This document shows, one piece after another, positions 47,428-55,599 of a stretch of DNA of 64,000 nt (positions within the stretch are counted from its first letter, which is position 1; each line of letters opens with the position of its first letter). The notes beneath the pieces were generated by a model that saw only the letters and a program-made list of their open reading frames with translations, was not told the origin of the DNA and searched no databases. The position numbers and the translations under genes were made by a program. The DNA is from Aldehydirespirator sp965221215 (GTDB taxonomy: Bacteria > Actinomycetota > Acidimicrobiia > Acidimicrobiales > Aldehydirespiratoraceae): the NCBI GenBank assembly GCA_965221215.1, contig OZ244872.1, forward strand, positions 806,001-870,000. Reading direction: 5' to 3'.

Positions 47428-48303
47428 ATGCTGAAGCTAGTTCTTCCCAAGGGATCGCTCGAGAAGTCCACGCTCGAGCTGTTCGAGGCCGCCGACCTGC
47501 CGGTTCAGCGGTCCTCCGACGTGGCCTACAAGGCGTCGGTGGCCGATCCGCGCATCAGCGACGTGAGGATCCTGCGGCCTCAGGAGATCCCTACCTACGT
47601 CGCCGACGGCCTGTTCGATCTGGGCATCACCGGCCGGGACTGGGTGGAGGAGACCGGCAGCGATGTGGTGTCGCTGGGCGAGTTGAAGTATTCCAAGGCG
47701 ACCTCGCTGCCCATCAGGGTGGTGCTGGCCGTGGCCGGCGACTCGCCGTGTGAGAGTGTGGCCGACCTGCCCCAGGGAGTGCGGGTGTCGACCGAGTACC
47801 CGGAGCTGACCCGGCGGTTCTTCGAGGCCGCCGGCATCGAGGCCCAGATCGCGCTGAGCTACGGCGCCACCGAGGCCAAGGTGCCCGACATCGTGGACGC
47901 GGTGGTGGAGATCACCGAGACGGGCCGGGCCCTGCGGGCGGCCGGGCTGAGGATCATCGACACTCTGCTGGTCTCCTACACCGAGCTGATCGCCAACCCT
48001 GCCGCCGCCGCCGATGCCGAGAAGCGTCACGCCATGGGCCAGGTCTTCACGCTGCTGCAGGGCGTGCTCGAGGCCCGGGGCAAGGTGCTGGTGAAGCTCA
48101 ACGTCGGCCCGGACGCGCTCGACGCGGTGATCGAGATCCTGCCGGCCATGAAGGTGCCCACCGTCAACGAGCTGTTCCGGGGCGCGGGCTACGCAGTGGA
48201 GACGGTGGTGCCCCGCAGCGAGATCAACATCCTGATCCCCGCCCTGCGAGACTTGGGCGCCACCGACATAGTAGAGATGCCAATATCCAAGATCGTCCCC
48301 TAG
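47428..48303 (+). CDS. hisG: ATP phosphoribosyltransferase, long form
   Basis: First, feedback-inhibited step of histidine synthesis. 291 aa: two PBP-like catalytic domains (MLKLVLPKGSLEKSTLELF; GITGRDWVEETG) and a C-terminal ACT-like domain (about 215-291, KVPTVNELF, VVPRSEINILIPALRDLGA) that binds histidine, so HisZ is not needed. A TAGCCT hexamer at 47390 suggests a transcript with a roughly 30-nt leader. Confidence 0.94.
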   Translation: MLKLVLPKGSLEKSTLELFEAADLPVQRSSDVAYKASVADPRISDVRILRPQEIPTYVADGLFDLGITGRDWVEETGSDVVSLGELKYSKATSLPIRVVLAVAGDSPCESVADLPQGVRVSTEYPELTRRFFEAAGIEAQIALSYGATEAKVPDIVDAVVEITETGRALRAAGLRIIDTLLVSYTELIANPAAAADAEKRHAMGQVFTLLQGVLEARGKVLVKLNVGPDALDAVIEILPAMKVPTVNELFRGAGYAVETVVPRSEINILIPALRDLGATDIVEMPISKIVP

Positions 48304-48323
48304 AAGAACTGGGAGCCCGCGCC

Positions 48324-48527
48324 ATGAATGAGCCTCCAGACGTCGGCACGTCCTCAAGGTTCCCCCGATGGGCGAACTGCGGAATCCCCCTCGCGATCGG
48401 CCCCGGCGCCGGCGCAGGCATCGGCGCCATCTTCGGCCAGTCGGGAACGGGCGCGGCCATTGGAGCGGCGATCGGCGTAGTGGCAGGAGCCTGTATCGCC
48501 GCGAGCCTCAAACGCTCAGCCAGCTAA
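48324..48527 (+). CDS. Small glycine-zipper membrane protein
   Basis: 67 aa. Residues about 20-62 are Gly/Ala-rich with GxxxG spacing (GPGAGAGIGAIFGQSGTGAA), likely a membrane hairpin of the glycine-zipper type. No known function. ATG 48324 follows GGGAG by 8 nt and hisG by 20 bp, so it may be the last gene of that unit. The 138 bp after it show nothing recognisable. Confidence 0.5.
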   Translation: MNEPPDVGTSSRFPRWANCGIPLAIGPGAGAGIGAIFGQSGTGAAIGAAIGVVAGACIAASLKRSAS

Positions 48528-48665
48528 ACCGGCCCCCTCGCCCGACGGCGCGCCAAGCGAACTGTCGCCCGGTAGCAGACCCTCCCCCAAGCGCCGTCGA
48601 GATGGTCGATCGAGTGCAAGCAGACACAGGCGCGCTCGGTCGAGAGGCTCAACGGACACTCTTGA

Positions 48666-50843
48666 TCATGCGTCGATGGGCAGGCGGATCGTGGTGGCGT
48701 TGCCGATGTGGGCGTACCGACCCGGCGTGCATGTGAGGATGATCACCTGACAGTCCCCGCTGGCGGCGGCGATGGCCGCGCCCATGCGTTCTAACCGGTC
48801 TGGGTCGCTCCATCCGAGGGCATCGTCGATGATGACCGGGGCACCGCCGTCGGGGCTGACGATGGAGGCGCAAGCGAGTCGGCAGAGCACGGCGAGTTGT
48901 TCCAGGGCGCCGGCGCTGAGTTGGTCGATCCGGAGGGTGTCACCGTCAAGCGTGCGCCGGGCGATTCTCAGGTTCTGGTCGATGTCTACGGAGAAGGACG
49001 GGTTGAACACGATGCGACCGAGTTGTTCGATGCGTTCCTTGAAGGGGGCGCTGTAACGCTGGCGGGCTTCTTGGCGGCGGTAGGAAAAGGTCTTGTGGAG
49101 CAGGAGAGCGGCTTCGGCCCTTGCCTCGGTGCGTTGGTGCTCGCGCTCGAGGTGCCGAGTCTCTCCGTCCGCTTCCTCGCGGCGAGTGTGGAGTCCTTCC
49201 TCTCCCCGTAAGGACAGCCTGATACGCAGTTCGTGCTGGTGCTGCCTGTTGGCTTGGAGGTCGTCGCTGGCGCGCTGCACCGCGTGTTGTGCGTTCTGTA
49301 GTCTCACCTTGAGAGATTCGGGGTCTGCGGCGCTCAGTTCCGCCTCGGCGTCTGCCAATGACTCGAGTGCTTCGCGTGCGTTCGCCTCGGCTTGGGCAAG
49401 TTCGGACGCGACCGTGTCGTCGGTTCGTTGGGAGCGGGCGGACGCCACAGATGCAGCCGCCTGCTGCTTGGCGTTGAGTGCCCCTTTGATCCTGCCCGCG
49501 AGGTGTGACTCTTTGCGCTGCTCTTCGTGAAGAGCGCCGGAGGCGCTCGTCGCGGCCCGGTCGCAGGTGTCGAAGACGGCGCGTTGTTCTTCGACGGCGC
49601 GCGCCCTGGCTGCTGCGACTTGCTTGGCTGTCTCGAAATCGGGCGGTAGGGGCGGGTCTTCGGGCCGCTCGATTGCGTACCTGTTGATTCGTTTAGTGAG
49701 TCTCTCGACCTTGCCTCGCAGAACATCCACGGTGAGATCGCTAAGGTCGCGAGTGATCGTCTCGAGCGCTTCGTGACGCTGCCGCTCTGCCGTCTTGCGT
49801 TGTTCGGCGGCATGTCGGGCTTCGGCCTGATCGGTGACTCCTGCGGCCGCGCACAGGCGGTGGAACTCTTGCTGAGCCCGGTGCCGCTGAGCGGCAAGGC
49901 TCTCGGAGCCGGTTCCGGCCCGTACCCGGATCTCGGCTGTGTCGGATACGACGAGCACCACGTCCTCGTCCACGACCGTGTGCTGAATCTCGCCGGCACC
50001 GAGCACGACCTCCTCGCCGTTGATGTCGATCGTGAGGTCTCGCAAGGCGGTGGTGTCGACCGAGGCGACCGCGGCTTCAGTGGTCACCACCGCAAGGTGG
50101 GCGTCCTCGATCTGCTCCAGTAGGTCGTCATCTACCTTGACCGATTCGAGCAGGGTGTCAGCCTCCCGCAGGTTCTGCTCAGCTTCCACCACCCGTTCGT
50201 GACGATCTGAGAGTTGTTTCACTTCGATCCGGTTTCGGAGGTGGTCGCGATCGTCATCGGCGCTGCGCTCCCTCCTGGGTCGACCCGTCGCGGTCCAGTA
50301 ACGCTCGTACTCCTCACGGATCCGGATCCATAGATCGTCGTCCTCGTCGGCCGCGTCATTCCCGCTCGCGGCTTGGTCGAGGGCTGAGACCAACGATGGC
50401 ACGTCGAAGCCTGGCAGCGACAGCTCAGCGCCCTGCTCGATCCGCAGGGCTCTCCACAGGTCGCGATCAAGAGTCTCGCCGAGGATCTCCTCTACTCGCT
50501 CATGGGCTGCTCGCCCGGTGAGCTGTTCGTGTCGGGGCGAGAGAACACTCAGGACTGTCTCGCTACGGCGCAGCCAGCGCTTGCGGTAGGTGAAGCGGCA
50601 ATTGCCAGTGGACATCTCGATCTCCACTTCGGGCCCCACATCGCGCCCGACCGGCTGGGCCGACTTGACCTGTCGATGCCCGGACGAGTCCATCTTGGTG
50701 AGGAGGAGGTCGAGTCCCTCCGGTATGGAAGTCTTGCCGATCTCGTTTGGCCCTTCGATGACGGTGATCCCCTGAGTGGGGAGCTCCACCTCGCAATCGG
50801 CGACGCCCCGATAGTTGCCGAGCCTCACCCGGTGCAGCCTCAC
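48666..50843 (-). CDS. Rad50/SbcC-like AAA ATPase
   Basis: 725 aa from GTG 50843. Walker A is GPNEIGKTS near residue 33, a long heptad-rich coiled-coil region spans about 190-600, and the C-terminal half has the ABC signature region QLSAGALEQLAVL and Walker B PVIIDDALGWSD. No CxxC zinc hook is obvious in the coiled coil. Paired with an Mre11-like nuclease upstream, it should form a DNA end-processing complex. The start was chosen because it closes the stop-start chain; an ORF extending to 50954 overlaps the nuclease gene and has an unlikely N-terminus. Shorter than E. coli SbcC (about 1050 aa). Confidence 0.8.
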   Translation of the reverse strand: MRLHRVRLGNYRGVADCEVELPTQGITVIEGPNEIGKTSIPEGLDLLLTKMDSSGHRQVKSAQPVGRDVGPEVEIEMSTGNCRFTYRKRWLRRSETVLSVLSPRHEQLTGRAAHERVEEILGETLDRDLWRALRIEQGAELSLPGFDVPSLVSALDQAASGNDAADEDDDLWIRIREEYERYWTATGRPRRERSADDDRDHLRNRIEVKQLSDRHERVVEAEQNLREADTLLESVKVDDDLLEQIEDAHLAVVTTEAAVASVDTTALRDLTIDINGEEVVLGAGEIQHTVVDEDVVLVVSDTAEIRVRAGTGSESLAAQRHRAQQEFHRLCAAAGVTDQAEARHAAEQRKTAERQRHEALETITRDLSDLTVDVLRGKVERLTKRINRYAIERPEDPPLPPDFETAKQVAAARARAVEEQRAVFDTCDRAATSASGALHEEQRKESHLAGRIKGALNAKQQAAASVASARSQRTDDTVASELAQAEANAREALESLADAEAELSAADPESLKVRLQNAQHAVQRASDDLQANRQHQHELRIRLSLRGEEGLHTRREEADGETRHLEREHQRTEARAEAALLLHKTFSYRRQEARQRYSAPFKERIEQLGRIVFNPSFSVDIDQNLRIARRTLDGDTLRIDQLSAGALEQLAVLCRLACASIVSPDGGAPVIIDDALGWSDPDRLERMGAAIAAASGDCQVIILTCTPGRYAHIGNATTIRLPIDA

Positions 50844-50914
50844 GCCGGCGCCCTTGTGAGCCGACACAGAGGTGCGGCGAGCCGGTCGGCGAAGCTCTCG
50901 GTCCGGTGCCTCAT
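50840..50914 (-). CDS. Junction mini-ORF between the Mre11-like and Rad50-like genes (24 aa)
   Basis: ATG 50914 overlaps the nuclease stop (ATGA) and the ORF ends in GTGA at the ATPase start; unit length 71 bp. The peptide ends CRLTRAPA and the nuclease ends YRLTRVPA; it begins MRHR and the ATPase begins MRLHR. About 26 of 33 bases match across the duplicated ends. Confidence 0.45.
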   Translation of the reverse strand: MRHRTESFADRLAAPLCRLTRAPA

Positions 50915-52041
50915 GCTGGCACCCTCGTGAGCCGGTACAGCAGCGCCAGCGCATCTTGAGCGGTCACGGCCTGCTCCCCGGACTGGGCCAGCTCGCTGAG
51001 ATCCGAGAGAGCCTCACGGGCGTAGCCGGACACGCCGAAGTCGTCGAGGTCGGCGTCGTCGGGGATCACCGCCAAGGCGCCCCCACCCTGGCGGACCTCC
51101 AGGCCGCCCAGCAAGTCGGTGTAGTGATCGACTATCTGATCCAGCCGCGCCTTCTGGGCGACCGACACCTGGCCCCGGAGACTCGCTCTGGCGATGCAGC
51201 GCTCCTTGTTGACCGGAGACTCCAGCCAATCTCTCAGAGCGTCGATGTCCAAGTCAGCGCCCAGCTCCCAGTCCCGGTCCTGGAACCTCCAGATACCCAC
51301 CCTGTGGCGGCCCACCTGCACACCGTCGGGGTCGAGATCGACAACCAACACGTTGCCCGGATCAATCTCATCGAAGTCAGTCGGCTCGGGCGCGCCCGAA
51401 TACCAAACCCTGCCCGTTTCACCCACATCGGTCGTCGAATGACGGTCACCCAGCGCGACATAGTGGATGACGCCCGACTCGATCTTGTCTTCCAGTCGCT
51501 CAAGCGAGATATGCGCCGGGTCGTTCGACTCCGGCCACATCGCGTCCACCGCACCGTGGCCGCAGACGACGCGAAGCGCTTCGGTCGGCTCAAGGCTCTC
51601 GCAGGCTTCACCAACCAGATCGGTGAGCGGGCGCTTGTTCGGCCACGGTGCAGCGATCAATTCCACCCCGGACCGTGCCTGAACACGCCCACTGTCGTCC
51701 AGCACCGTCACATTGCTCGGGCCATGCTCTCTGAAAGTCGGCGATCTGAATATCGAAGATGCGTCCAGCGGATCATGATTCCCCGGCAGCAAGAAGAATT
51801 CGAGCGGAGCAACGGCGCGCATCTTGTCCAGGGCCCGCACAAGCACCTGCCGGTCGATGTGATTCGACTCGAACACGTCGCCGCACACCACCACGAAGTC
51901 GCAGCGCTCCTGCACGGCTAGCTCGGAGATCGTGCCGATTACTTCGACCCGGGCTGCGCTGAACCGAGCGCGGGCCTCGTCGCTCAGGTAGTACGGCATC
52001 TTGCCGAGTTGCCAGTCGGCGGTGTGGATGAACTTGACCAC
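50911..52041 (-). CDS. Mre11/SbcD-like metallophosphoesterase
   Basis: 376 aa from GTG 52041 (MVKFIHTADWQLGK). Phosphoesterase motifs: DWQ (motif I, usual DxH), CGDVFES, LPGNHDPLD, CGHGAVD and ALGDRHS. The DxQ form of motif I occurs in a subgroup of bacterial DNA-repair exonucleases that pair with a Rad50-like ATPase, as far as I recall. A TACCAT hexamer 6 nt before GTG 52041 favours this start over GTG 52074. Probably a double-strand-end nuclease. Confidence 0.82.
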   Translation of the reverse strand: MVKFIHTADWQLGKMPYYLSDEARARFSAARVEVIGTISELAVQERCDFVVVCGDVFESNHIDRQVLVRALDKMRAVAPLEFFLLPGNHDPLDASSIFRSPTFREHGPSNVTVLDDSGRVQARSGVELIAAPWPNKRPLTDLVGEACESLEPTEALRVVCGHGAVDAMWPESNDPAHISLERLEDKIESGVIHYVALGDRHSTTDVGETGRVWYSGAPEPTDFDEIDPGNVLVVDLDPDGVQVGRHRVGIWRFQDRDWELGADLDIDALRDWLESPVNKERCIARASLRGQVSVAQKARLDQIVDHYTDLLGGLEVRQGGGALAVIPDDADLDDFGVSGYAREALSDLSELAQSGEQAVTAQDALALLYRLTRVPA

Positions 52042-52047
52042 GCTCGG

Positions 52048-52053
52048 ATGGTA
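52048..52053 (-). promoter_or_regulatory. -10 hexamer TACCAT, leaderless nuclease gene
   Basis: On the - strand TACCAT ends 6 nt before GTG 52041. Confidence 0.4.
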
Positions 52054-52182
52054 CCGATGGCCTGTGACATCCACCGTCGGGTGGCTGAGGGCGCTGCGCT
52101 ACACAGCATGATCTATGAGAAATGCTGCTGAATAGGTTTCAACTGATCGACGGTTGTCATACCCCTATGGGATGATGGATGC

Positions 52183-53484
52183 ATGTTGATGGACAAGGCG
52201 ATTCGGCGGGCCGATGAGGCGCTCAGCGAGATGGTCGCGATGACCCGCAACGGGCAGGCATCGTGCGCCGAGTTGCGGCGGGGCTTGGAGGCGAGCAAGG
52301 CGCTGCGGGGCAAGCTCGACGCCTTCCAGGCCGATACGGCTTCAGTGCTGGCGATGCGGGAGAGGCACGGCGACGGCGGCACCGGAGTGCTGGCCCGAGC
52401 GGCCGGATTGTCGAAGCGGGATGCGGCCGGTCAGGTCAAGACCGCTCGGCGGCTGGCCGCGCTGCCCGAGGTGCAGCGGGCGGTGGAGGACGGACGGGTC
52501 TCGCCGGCGAACGCGCGGGTTCTGGCCCAGGCCAGCGACAAGACCAGCGCCGAGCAGGTCCGCGGTGACAGCGGGCTGTTGGAGAAGGCCGCGGTGTTGT
52601 CTCCCGAGCAGTTCTCCCAAGAGGCCGGCCGGTGGGCTGCGAAGCGCCAGGCCGACGGCGGCGAGGACGCCTACCAGAGGCAGCGGGCGCGGCGGCGGTT
52701 GAGCATCTTGGACGGCGACGACGGCATGGTGCTCCTGCGGGGCGAACTGGATCCGGTGTGCGGGGCCAAGATGCGCAGACGGCTCTTCAAAGTAGCCGAG
52801 CGGCTGCGCCGATGCGATGTAAGCAATCCCGCTGGCGAGCAGCGCACTCTGCCCCAGCGGCTGGCCGACGCCCTCGACACCCTCACCGCCGACAGCCGCG
52901 GCAAGGCCAGTGCTGGCCTTGGCAGGCCGCCAGCTGACATCACCATCGTGCAGCACCTCTCCCCGGAGGGCGACAAGGCCTTCGCAGAGATCGCGGGCGG
53001 TGGCACCATCCCGCAGACCGTGTTCGAGGAGCACATGTGCAATGCCCGCTACCGGGGCGCAGTGTTCAACAGCAAGGGCATCCCGTTGTGGCAGGGCCAC
53101 GCCACCAGCAGCGTCACCGGCGCACAGAAGGCGGCTCTGACCGCCCTCTACGGGGCCTGCGGCGGCTGCGGGGCCCACCACGGACTGTGCGACGGCCATC
53201 ACATCGATCCGGTCTCACGGGGCGGCCCGACCGACATCGACAACCTGATGCTGCTGTGCTGGGAGTGCCACCGCAACGTCCACCGCCACGGGTGGCGGGT
53301 CGTGCCCGACGGCCGGGGCCTCTACACCATCGAGCCGCCCGACCGGATCCGCTACGGCCCGGCGCGATCTCCCGACCCGCCAGCCGCACCGGACCCCGCG
53401 CCGCGAGCCGCCTTCGAGTCCGGGGGGAGGGTTCCCGCGGCCACAGTCCGCAGCGAGCCGGTCGGGGCTCGAGCGGGACCCTGA
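52183..53484 (+). CDS. DUF222 / 13E12-type HNH endonuclease
   Basis: 433 aa. The N-terminal and middle part (about 10-290) is a helical DUF222 domain; the C-terminal HNH domain (about 320-370) has CGGCGAHHGLC, DGHHIDPVSRGG and LCWECHRNVHRHGW, giving two Cys pairs and the catalytic His pair. The last 55 residues are Pro/Arg-rich. Such genes are present in many copies in actinobacteria and behave as mobile-like accessory genes; the target is unknown. ATG 52183 or 52189. The divergent gap (52042-52182) is relatively AT-rich. Confidence 0.85.
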   Translation: MLMDKAIRRADEALSEMVAMTRNGQASCAELRRGLEASKALRGKLDAFQADTASVLAMRERHGDGGTGVLARAAGLSKRDAAGQVKTARRLAALPEVQRAVEDGRVSPANARVLAQASDKTSAEQVRGDSGLLEKAAVLSPEQFSQEAGRWAAKRQADGGEDAYQRQRARRRLSILDGDDGMVLLRGELDPVCGAKMRRRLFKVAERLRRCDVSNPAGEQRTLPQRLADALDTLTADSRGKASAGLGRPPADITIVQHLSPEGDKAFAEIAGGGTIPQTVFEEHMCNARYRGAVFNSKGIPLWQGHATSSVTGAQKAALTALYGACGGCGAHHGLCDGHHIDPVSRGGPTDIDNLMLLCWECHRNVHRHGWRVVPDGRGLYTIEPPDRIRYGPARSPDPPAAPDPAPRAAFESGGRVPAATVRSEPVGARAGP

Positions 53485-53514
53485 CGGCGATGGCGGACCG
53501 TGCCGGTTGACGTT

Positions 53515-54105
53515 CTAGGCGTCGTCTGAGTCGCCAGGGTCGTGGTCTGGGGTGCCGCTGGCATCCGGGTCGGAGTCGGCGCTGTCGTTGGCGGGCTCGT
53601 CGGCCTCGGATGCGGCTTCGGGGGCTTGGCTCGTGTCCAGATCGACGTCTTCGTTCGGGGGGCGGTTCTTCAACTGCACGAAGGCCATGCGGAGCTGCGA
53701 CAGACCTTCGCGCAGGGTGGCCTCTCCCTCGCCGAGGCGACCCTGCATTCCCTCCAGCAACGCGCCCAGGGCGTCGATGGCCACCGTGGCCTGGCTGAAG
53801 TTCGGTGGCTGGCTGGAGAGGTGCAGGGCGGCCAGCTCGTACAGGCCCATGGCGTGATTGGCGACCACCACCGAGGCGGGCACCGACTTGAGCCGCTCGC
53901 GCGACTCGGCCAGCTCCCGGATGTACTGCTCGGCCTGCTCGCGCTCCTCCGGCGACAGGCTGTCCAAATCGAAGTCCTCCGGCGCGGCGGCTGCGCTGCC
54001 GCCTGCTTGCGCTTCGGTGCCCGTGGGTGCTCGCATGCCGGGCGTCGGCCCGGTGCCGTGATCTCCGACCGGTACTTCTCCTCCAGGGGTCCACAGCGTG
54101 CTCAT
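53515..54105 (-). CDS. DUF1844-domain protein
   Basis: 196 aa. ATG 54105 has GGAGG 8 nt upstream. Acidic N-terminus (LDSLSPEEREQAEQYIREL), DUF1844 core (about 78-145: NHAMGLYELAALHLS, TVAIDALGALLEGMQGRL, LRMAFVQLK) and a long Asp/Ser/Glu tail. Function unknown; divergent neighbour of infC in many actinobacteria. Confidence 0.8.
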   Translation of the reverse strand: MSTLWTPGGEVPVGDHGTGPTPGMRAPTGTEAQAGGSAAAAPEDFDLDSLSPEEREQAEQYIRELAESRERLKSVPASVVVANHAMGLYELAALHLSSQPPNFSQATVAIDALGALLEGMQGRLGEGEATLREGLSQLRMAFVQLKNRPPNEDVDLDTSQAPEAASEADEPANDSADSDPDASGTPDHDPGDSDDA

Positions 54106-54191
54106 CCAAAACACCTCCGGCTCATGCTCGCAGACAGGCTTGGTCGCTTGTCGCGACCGGCTGCTACCCTACCGGCGTCAATCCAGCGGAC

Positions 54192-54266
54192 ATGCGCCCC
54201 GGCCGCGGCCGGGGCGTTCCGCCCGAATACGGAGGTTCCGTGCTCACGAGGAGTGAACGGCGATAG
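54192..54266 (+). CDS. Leader ORF overlapping the infC start (24 aa)
   Basis: ATG 54192 opens a 24-codon frame whose TAG stop (54264-54266) overlaps the infC ATA start as ATAG, the same geometry as ATGA. The 5' part contains a 20-bp perfect palindrome (54196-54215: GCCCCGGCCG and its complement), extendable by two pairs, which would form a very strong hairpin. A role in infC control is possible. Confidence 0.35.
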   Translation: MRPGRGRGVPPEYGGSVLTRSERR

Positions 54267-54865
54267 CACCGCCAGGCGAAGAGCCCAACATCAATGACCA
54301 GATCCGAGCTTCCGAGGTTCGCCTCGTCGGTGAGGACGGTCAGCAGATCGGAATCAGGACGCTTCAGGAGGCGCTGAACTTGGCCCGGGCCGCGGGACGC
54401 GACCTCGTGGAGGTTGCCGAGGCGGCCAACCCGCCCGTATGCCGCATCATGGACTACGGCAAGTTCAAGTATGAGGCGGCTCAGCGGGCCAAAGAGTCCC
54501 GGCGCAAGTCGTCCAACGTCTTGGTCAAGGAGATGAAGTACCGGCCCAAGATCGGCCGGGGCGACTTCGACACCAAGACCCGCAGAGTCGAGAAGTTCCT
54601 GGGCCAGGGCAACAAGGTCAAGGTGACCATCATGTTCCGGGGACGGGAGGTCCAGCATCCCGAGCTGGGCCGCAAGATCCTCGACGATGTGGCCGCAACC
54701 GTCGAGCATGTCGGCAAGGTGGAGTTCCAGCCCCGCCAGGACGGTCGCAACATGGTTATGGTGCTCGCTCCCGACAAGCAGGCCCAGGCCCGGCACCGCC
54801 GTAGACTCGAGGCCGAGGCCGCCATGGCGGCCACCGAGACGCCCCAGCCCGGCACCGCCGAGTAG
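54263..54865 (+). CDS. infC: Translation initiation factor IF-3 with ATA start
   Basis: Checks start-codon pairing and keeps subunits apart. The conserved N-terminus (EEPNINDQIRASEVRLVG) is preceded by an in-frame TGA at 54254, and no ATG, GTG or TTG lies between them. The only sensible start is ATA 54263, 9 nt after GAGGAG (54248-54253). IF-3 genes classically use rare AUU/AUA/AUC starts for self-control. 200 aa: N-domain (10-85), linker and C-domain (KVTIMFRGREVQHPELG). Heads infC-rpmI-rplT. Confidence 0.92.
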   Translation: MAPPGEEPNINDQIRASEVRLVGEDGQQIGIRTLQEALNLARAAGRDLVEVAEAANPPVCRIMDYGKFKYEAAQRAKESRRKSSNVLVKEMKYRPKIGRGDFDTKTRRVEKFLGQGNKVKVTIMFRGREVQHPELGRKILDDVAATVEHVGKVEFQPRQDGRNMVMVLAPDKQAQARHRRRLEAEAAMAATETPQPGTAE

Positions 54866-54960
54866 AGCGTCGAACAGTCCGAACAGAACATCACTGGCCC
54901 ATCGCCCGCATCGCAAGGCGAGCAGCCGGACCAGCCACCAACGAGGATCAAGAGCCAACC

Positions 54961-55152
54961 ATGCCCAAGATGAAGACCCACCGGGGCGCGGCCAAGCGCT
55001 TCCGGCGCACCGGCACCGGCAAGCTCCGGCGGCGCCGCATCAACAAGAACCACATCCTCGAGAAGAAGTCCCCCAAGCGCAAGCGCCAGCTGCGGGCCCG
55101 GGCCGACGTGGCGCCGTCGGACGAGCGGATGCTGCGGGATCTGGGCGTGTAG
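54961..55152 (+). CDS. rpmI: 50S ribosomal protein L35
   Basis: 63 aa, basic: MPKMKTHRGAAKRFRRTGTG and RRRRINKNHILEKKSPKRKR in part. Normal length; between infC and rplT as in most bacteria. A GAGGATC lies about 15 nt upstream. Confidence 0.96.
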   Translation: MPKMKTHRGAAKRFRRTGTGKLRRRRINKNHILEKKSPKRKRQLRARADVAPSDERMLRDLGV

Positions 55153-55230
55153 CCCGCCCAGAGCAGCGCCCGCCCAACAGCATCAGGCAACCAGGCATGA
55201 ACGCAGCCCGAAGCAGAAAGTGACACCTCG

Positions 55231-55599
55231 ATGGCCAGAGTGAAGCGTCCCGCCCAGTCCAGGCGCCGCCGCCGGGCGGTGCTGGAGCGTGCCAGCGGCT
55301 ACTACGGCAACAAGTCCCGATCGTGGCGAGCCGCCAACGAGCAGCTCATGCACTCGGGCAACTACGCGTTCCGCGACCGCAGGGCCCGCAAGAACGACTT
55401 CCGCCGGCTGTGGATCCAGCGCATCAACGCCGCCTGCCGCCAGCGGGGCACCTCCTACAGCCGCTTCATCGCCGGGTTGAAGCAGGCCGACATCGAAGTC
55501 GACCGCAAGATCCTGGCCGACCTGGCCGTGAACGACCCCAGCGCTTTCACTGCGTTGGTCAACACAGCCTCGGAGGCCTCCGCGGCTCAAGCGAGCTGA
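55231..55599 (+). CDS. rplT: 50S ribosomal protein L20
   Basis: 122 aa, basic, helical: MARVKRPAQSRRRRRAVL, ASGYYGNKSRSWRAANEQ, RDRRARKNDFRRLWIQRINAA. Binds 23S rRNA early in assembly and represses its own operon in several bacteria. The stop overlaps the next gene as CTGA. Confidence 0.96.
   Translation: MARVKRPAQSRRRRRAVLERASGYYGNKSRSWRAANEQLMHSGNYAFRDRRARKNDFRRLWIQRINAACRQRGTSYSRFIAGLKQADIEVDRKILADLAVNDPSAFTALVNTASEASAAQAS

Noticed and set aside
48528..48665. Small gene after the glycine-zipper protein
   Set aside because: No frame with start, ribosome-binding site and plausible composition.
54196..54215. GC palindrome as a rho-independent terminator
   Set aside because: No T-run follows and it lies inside the infC leader.
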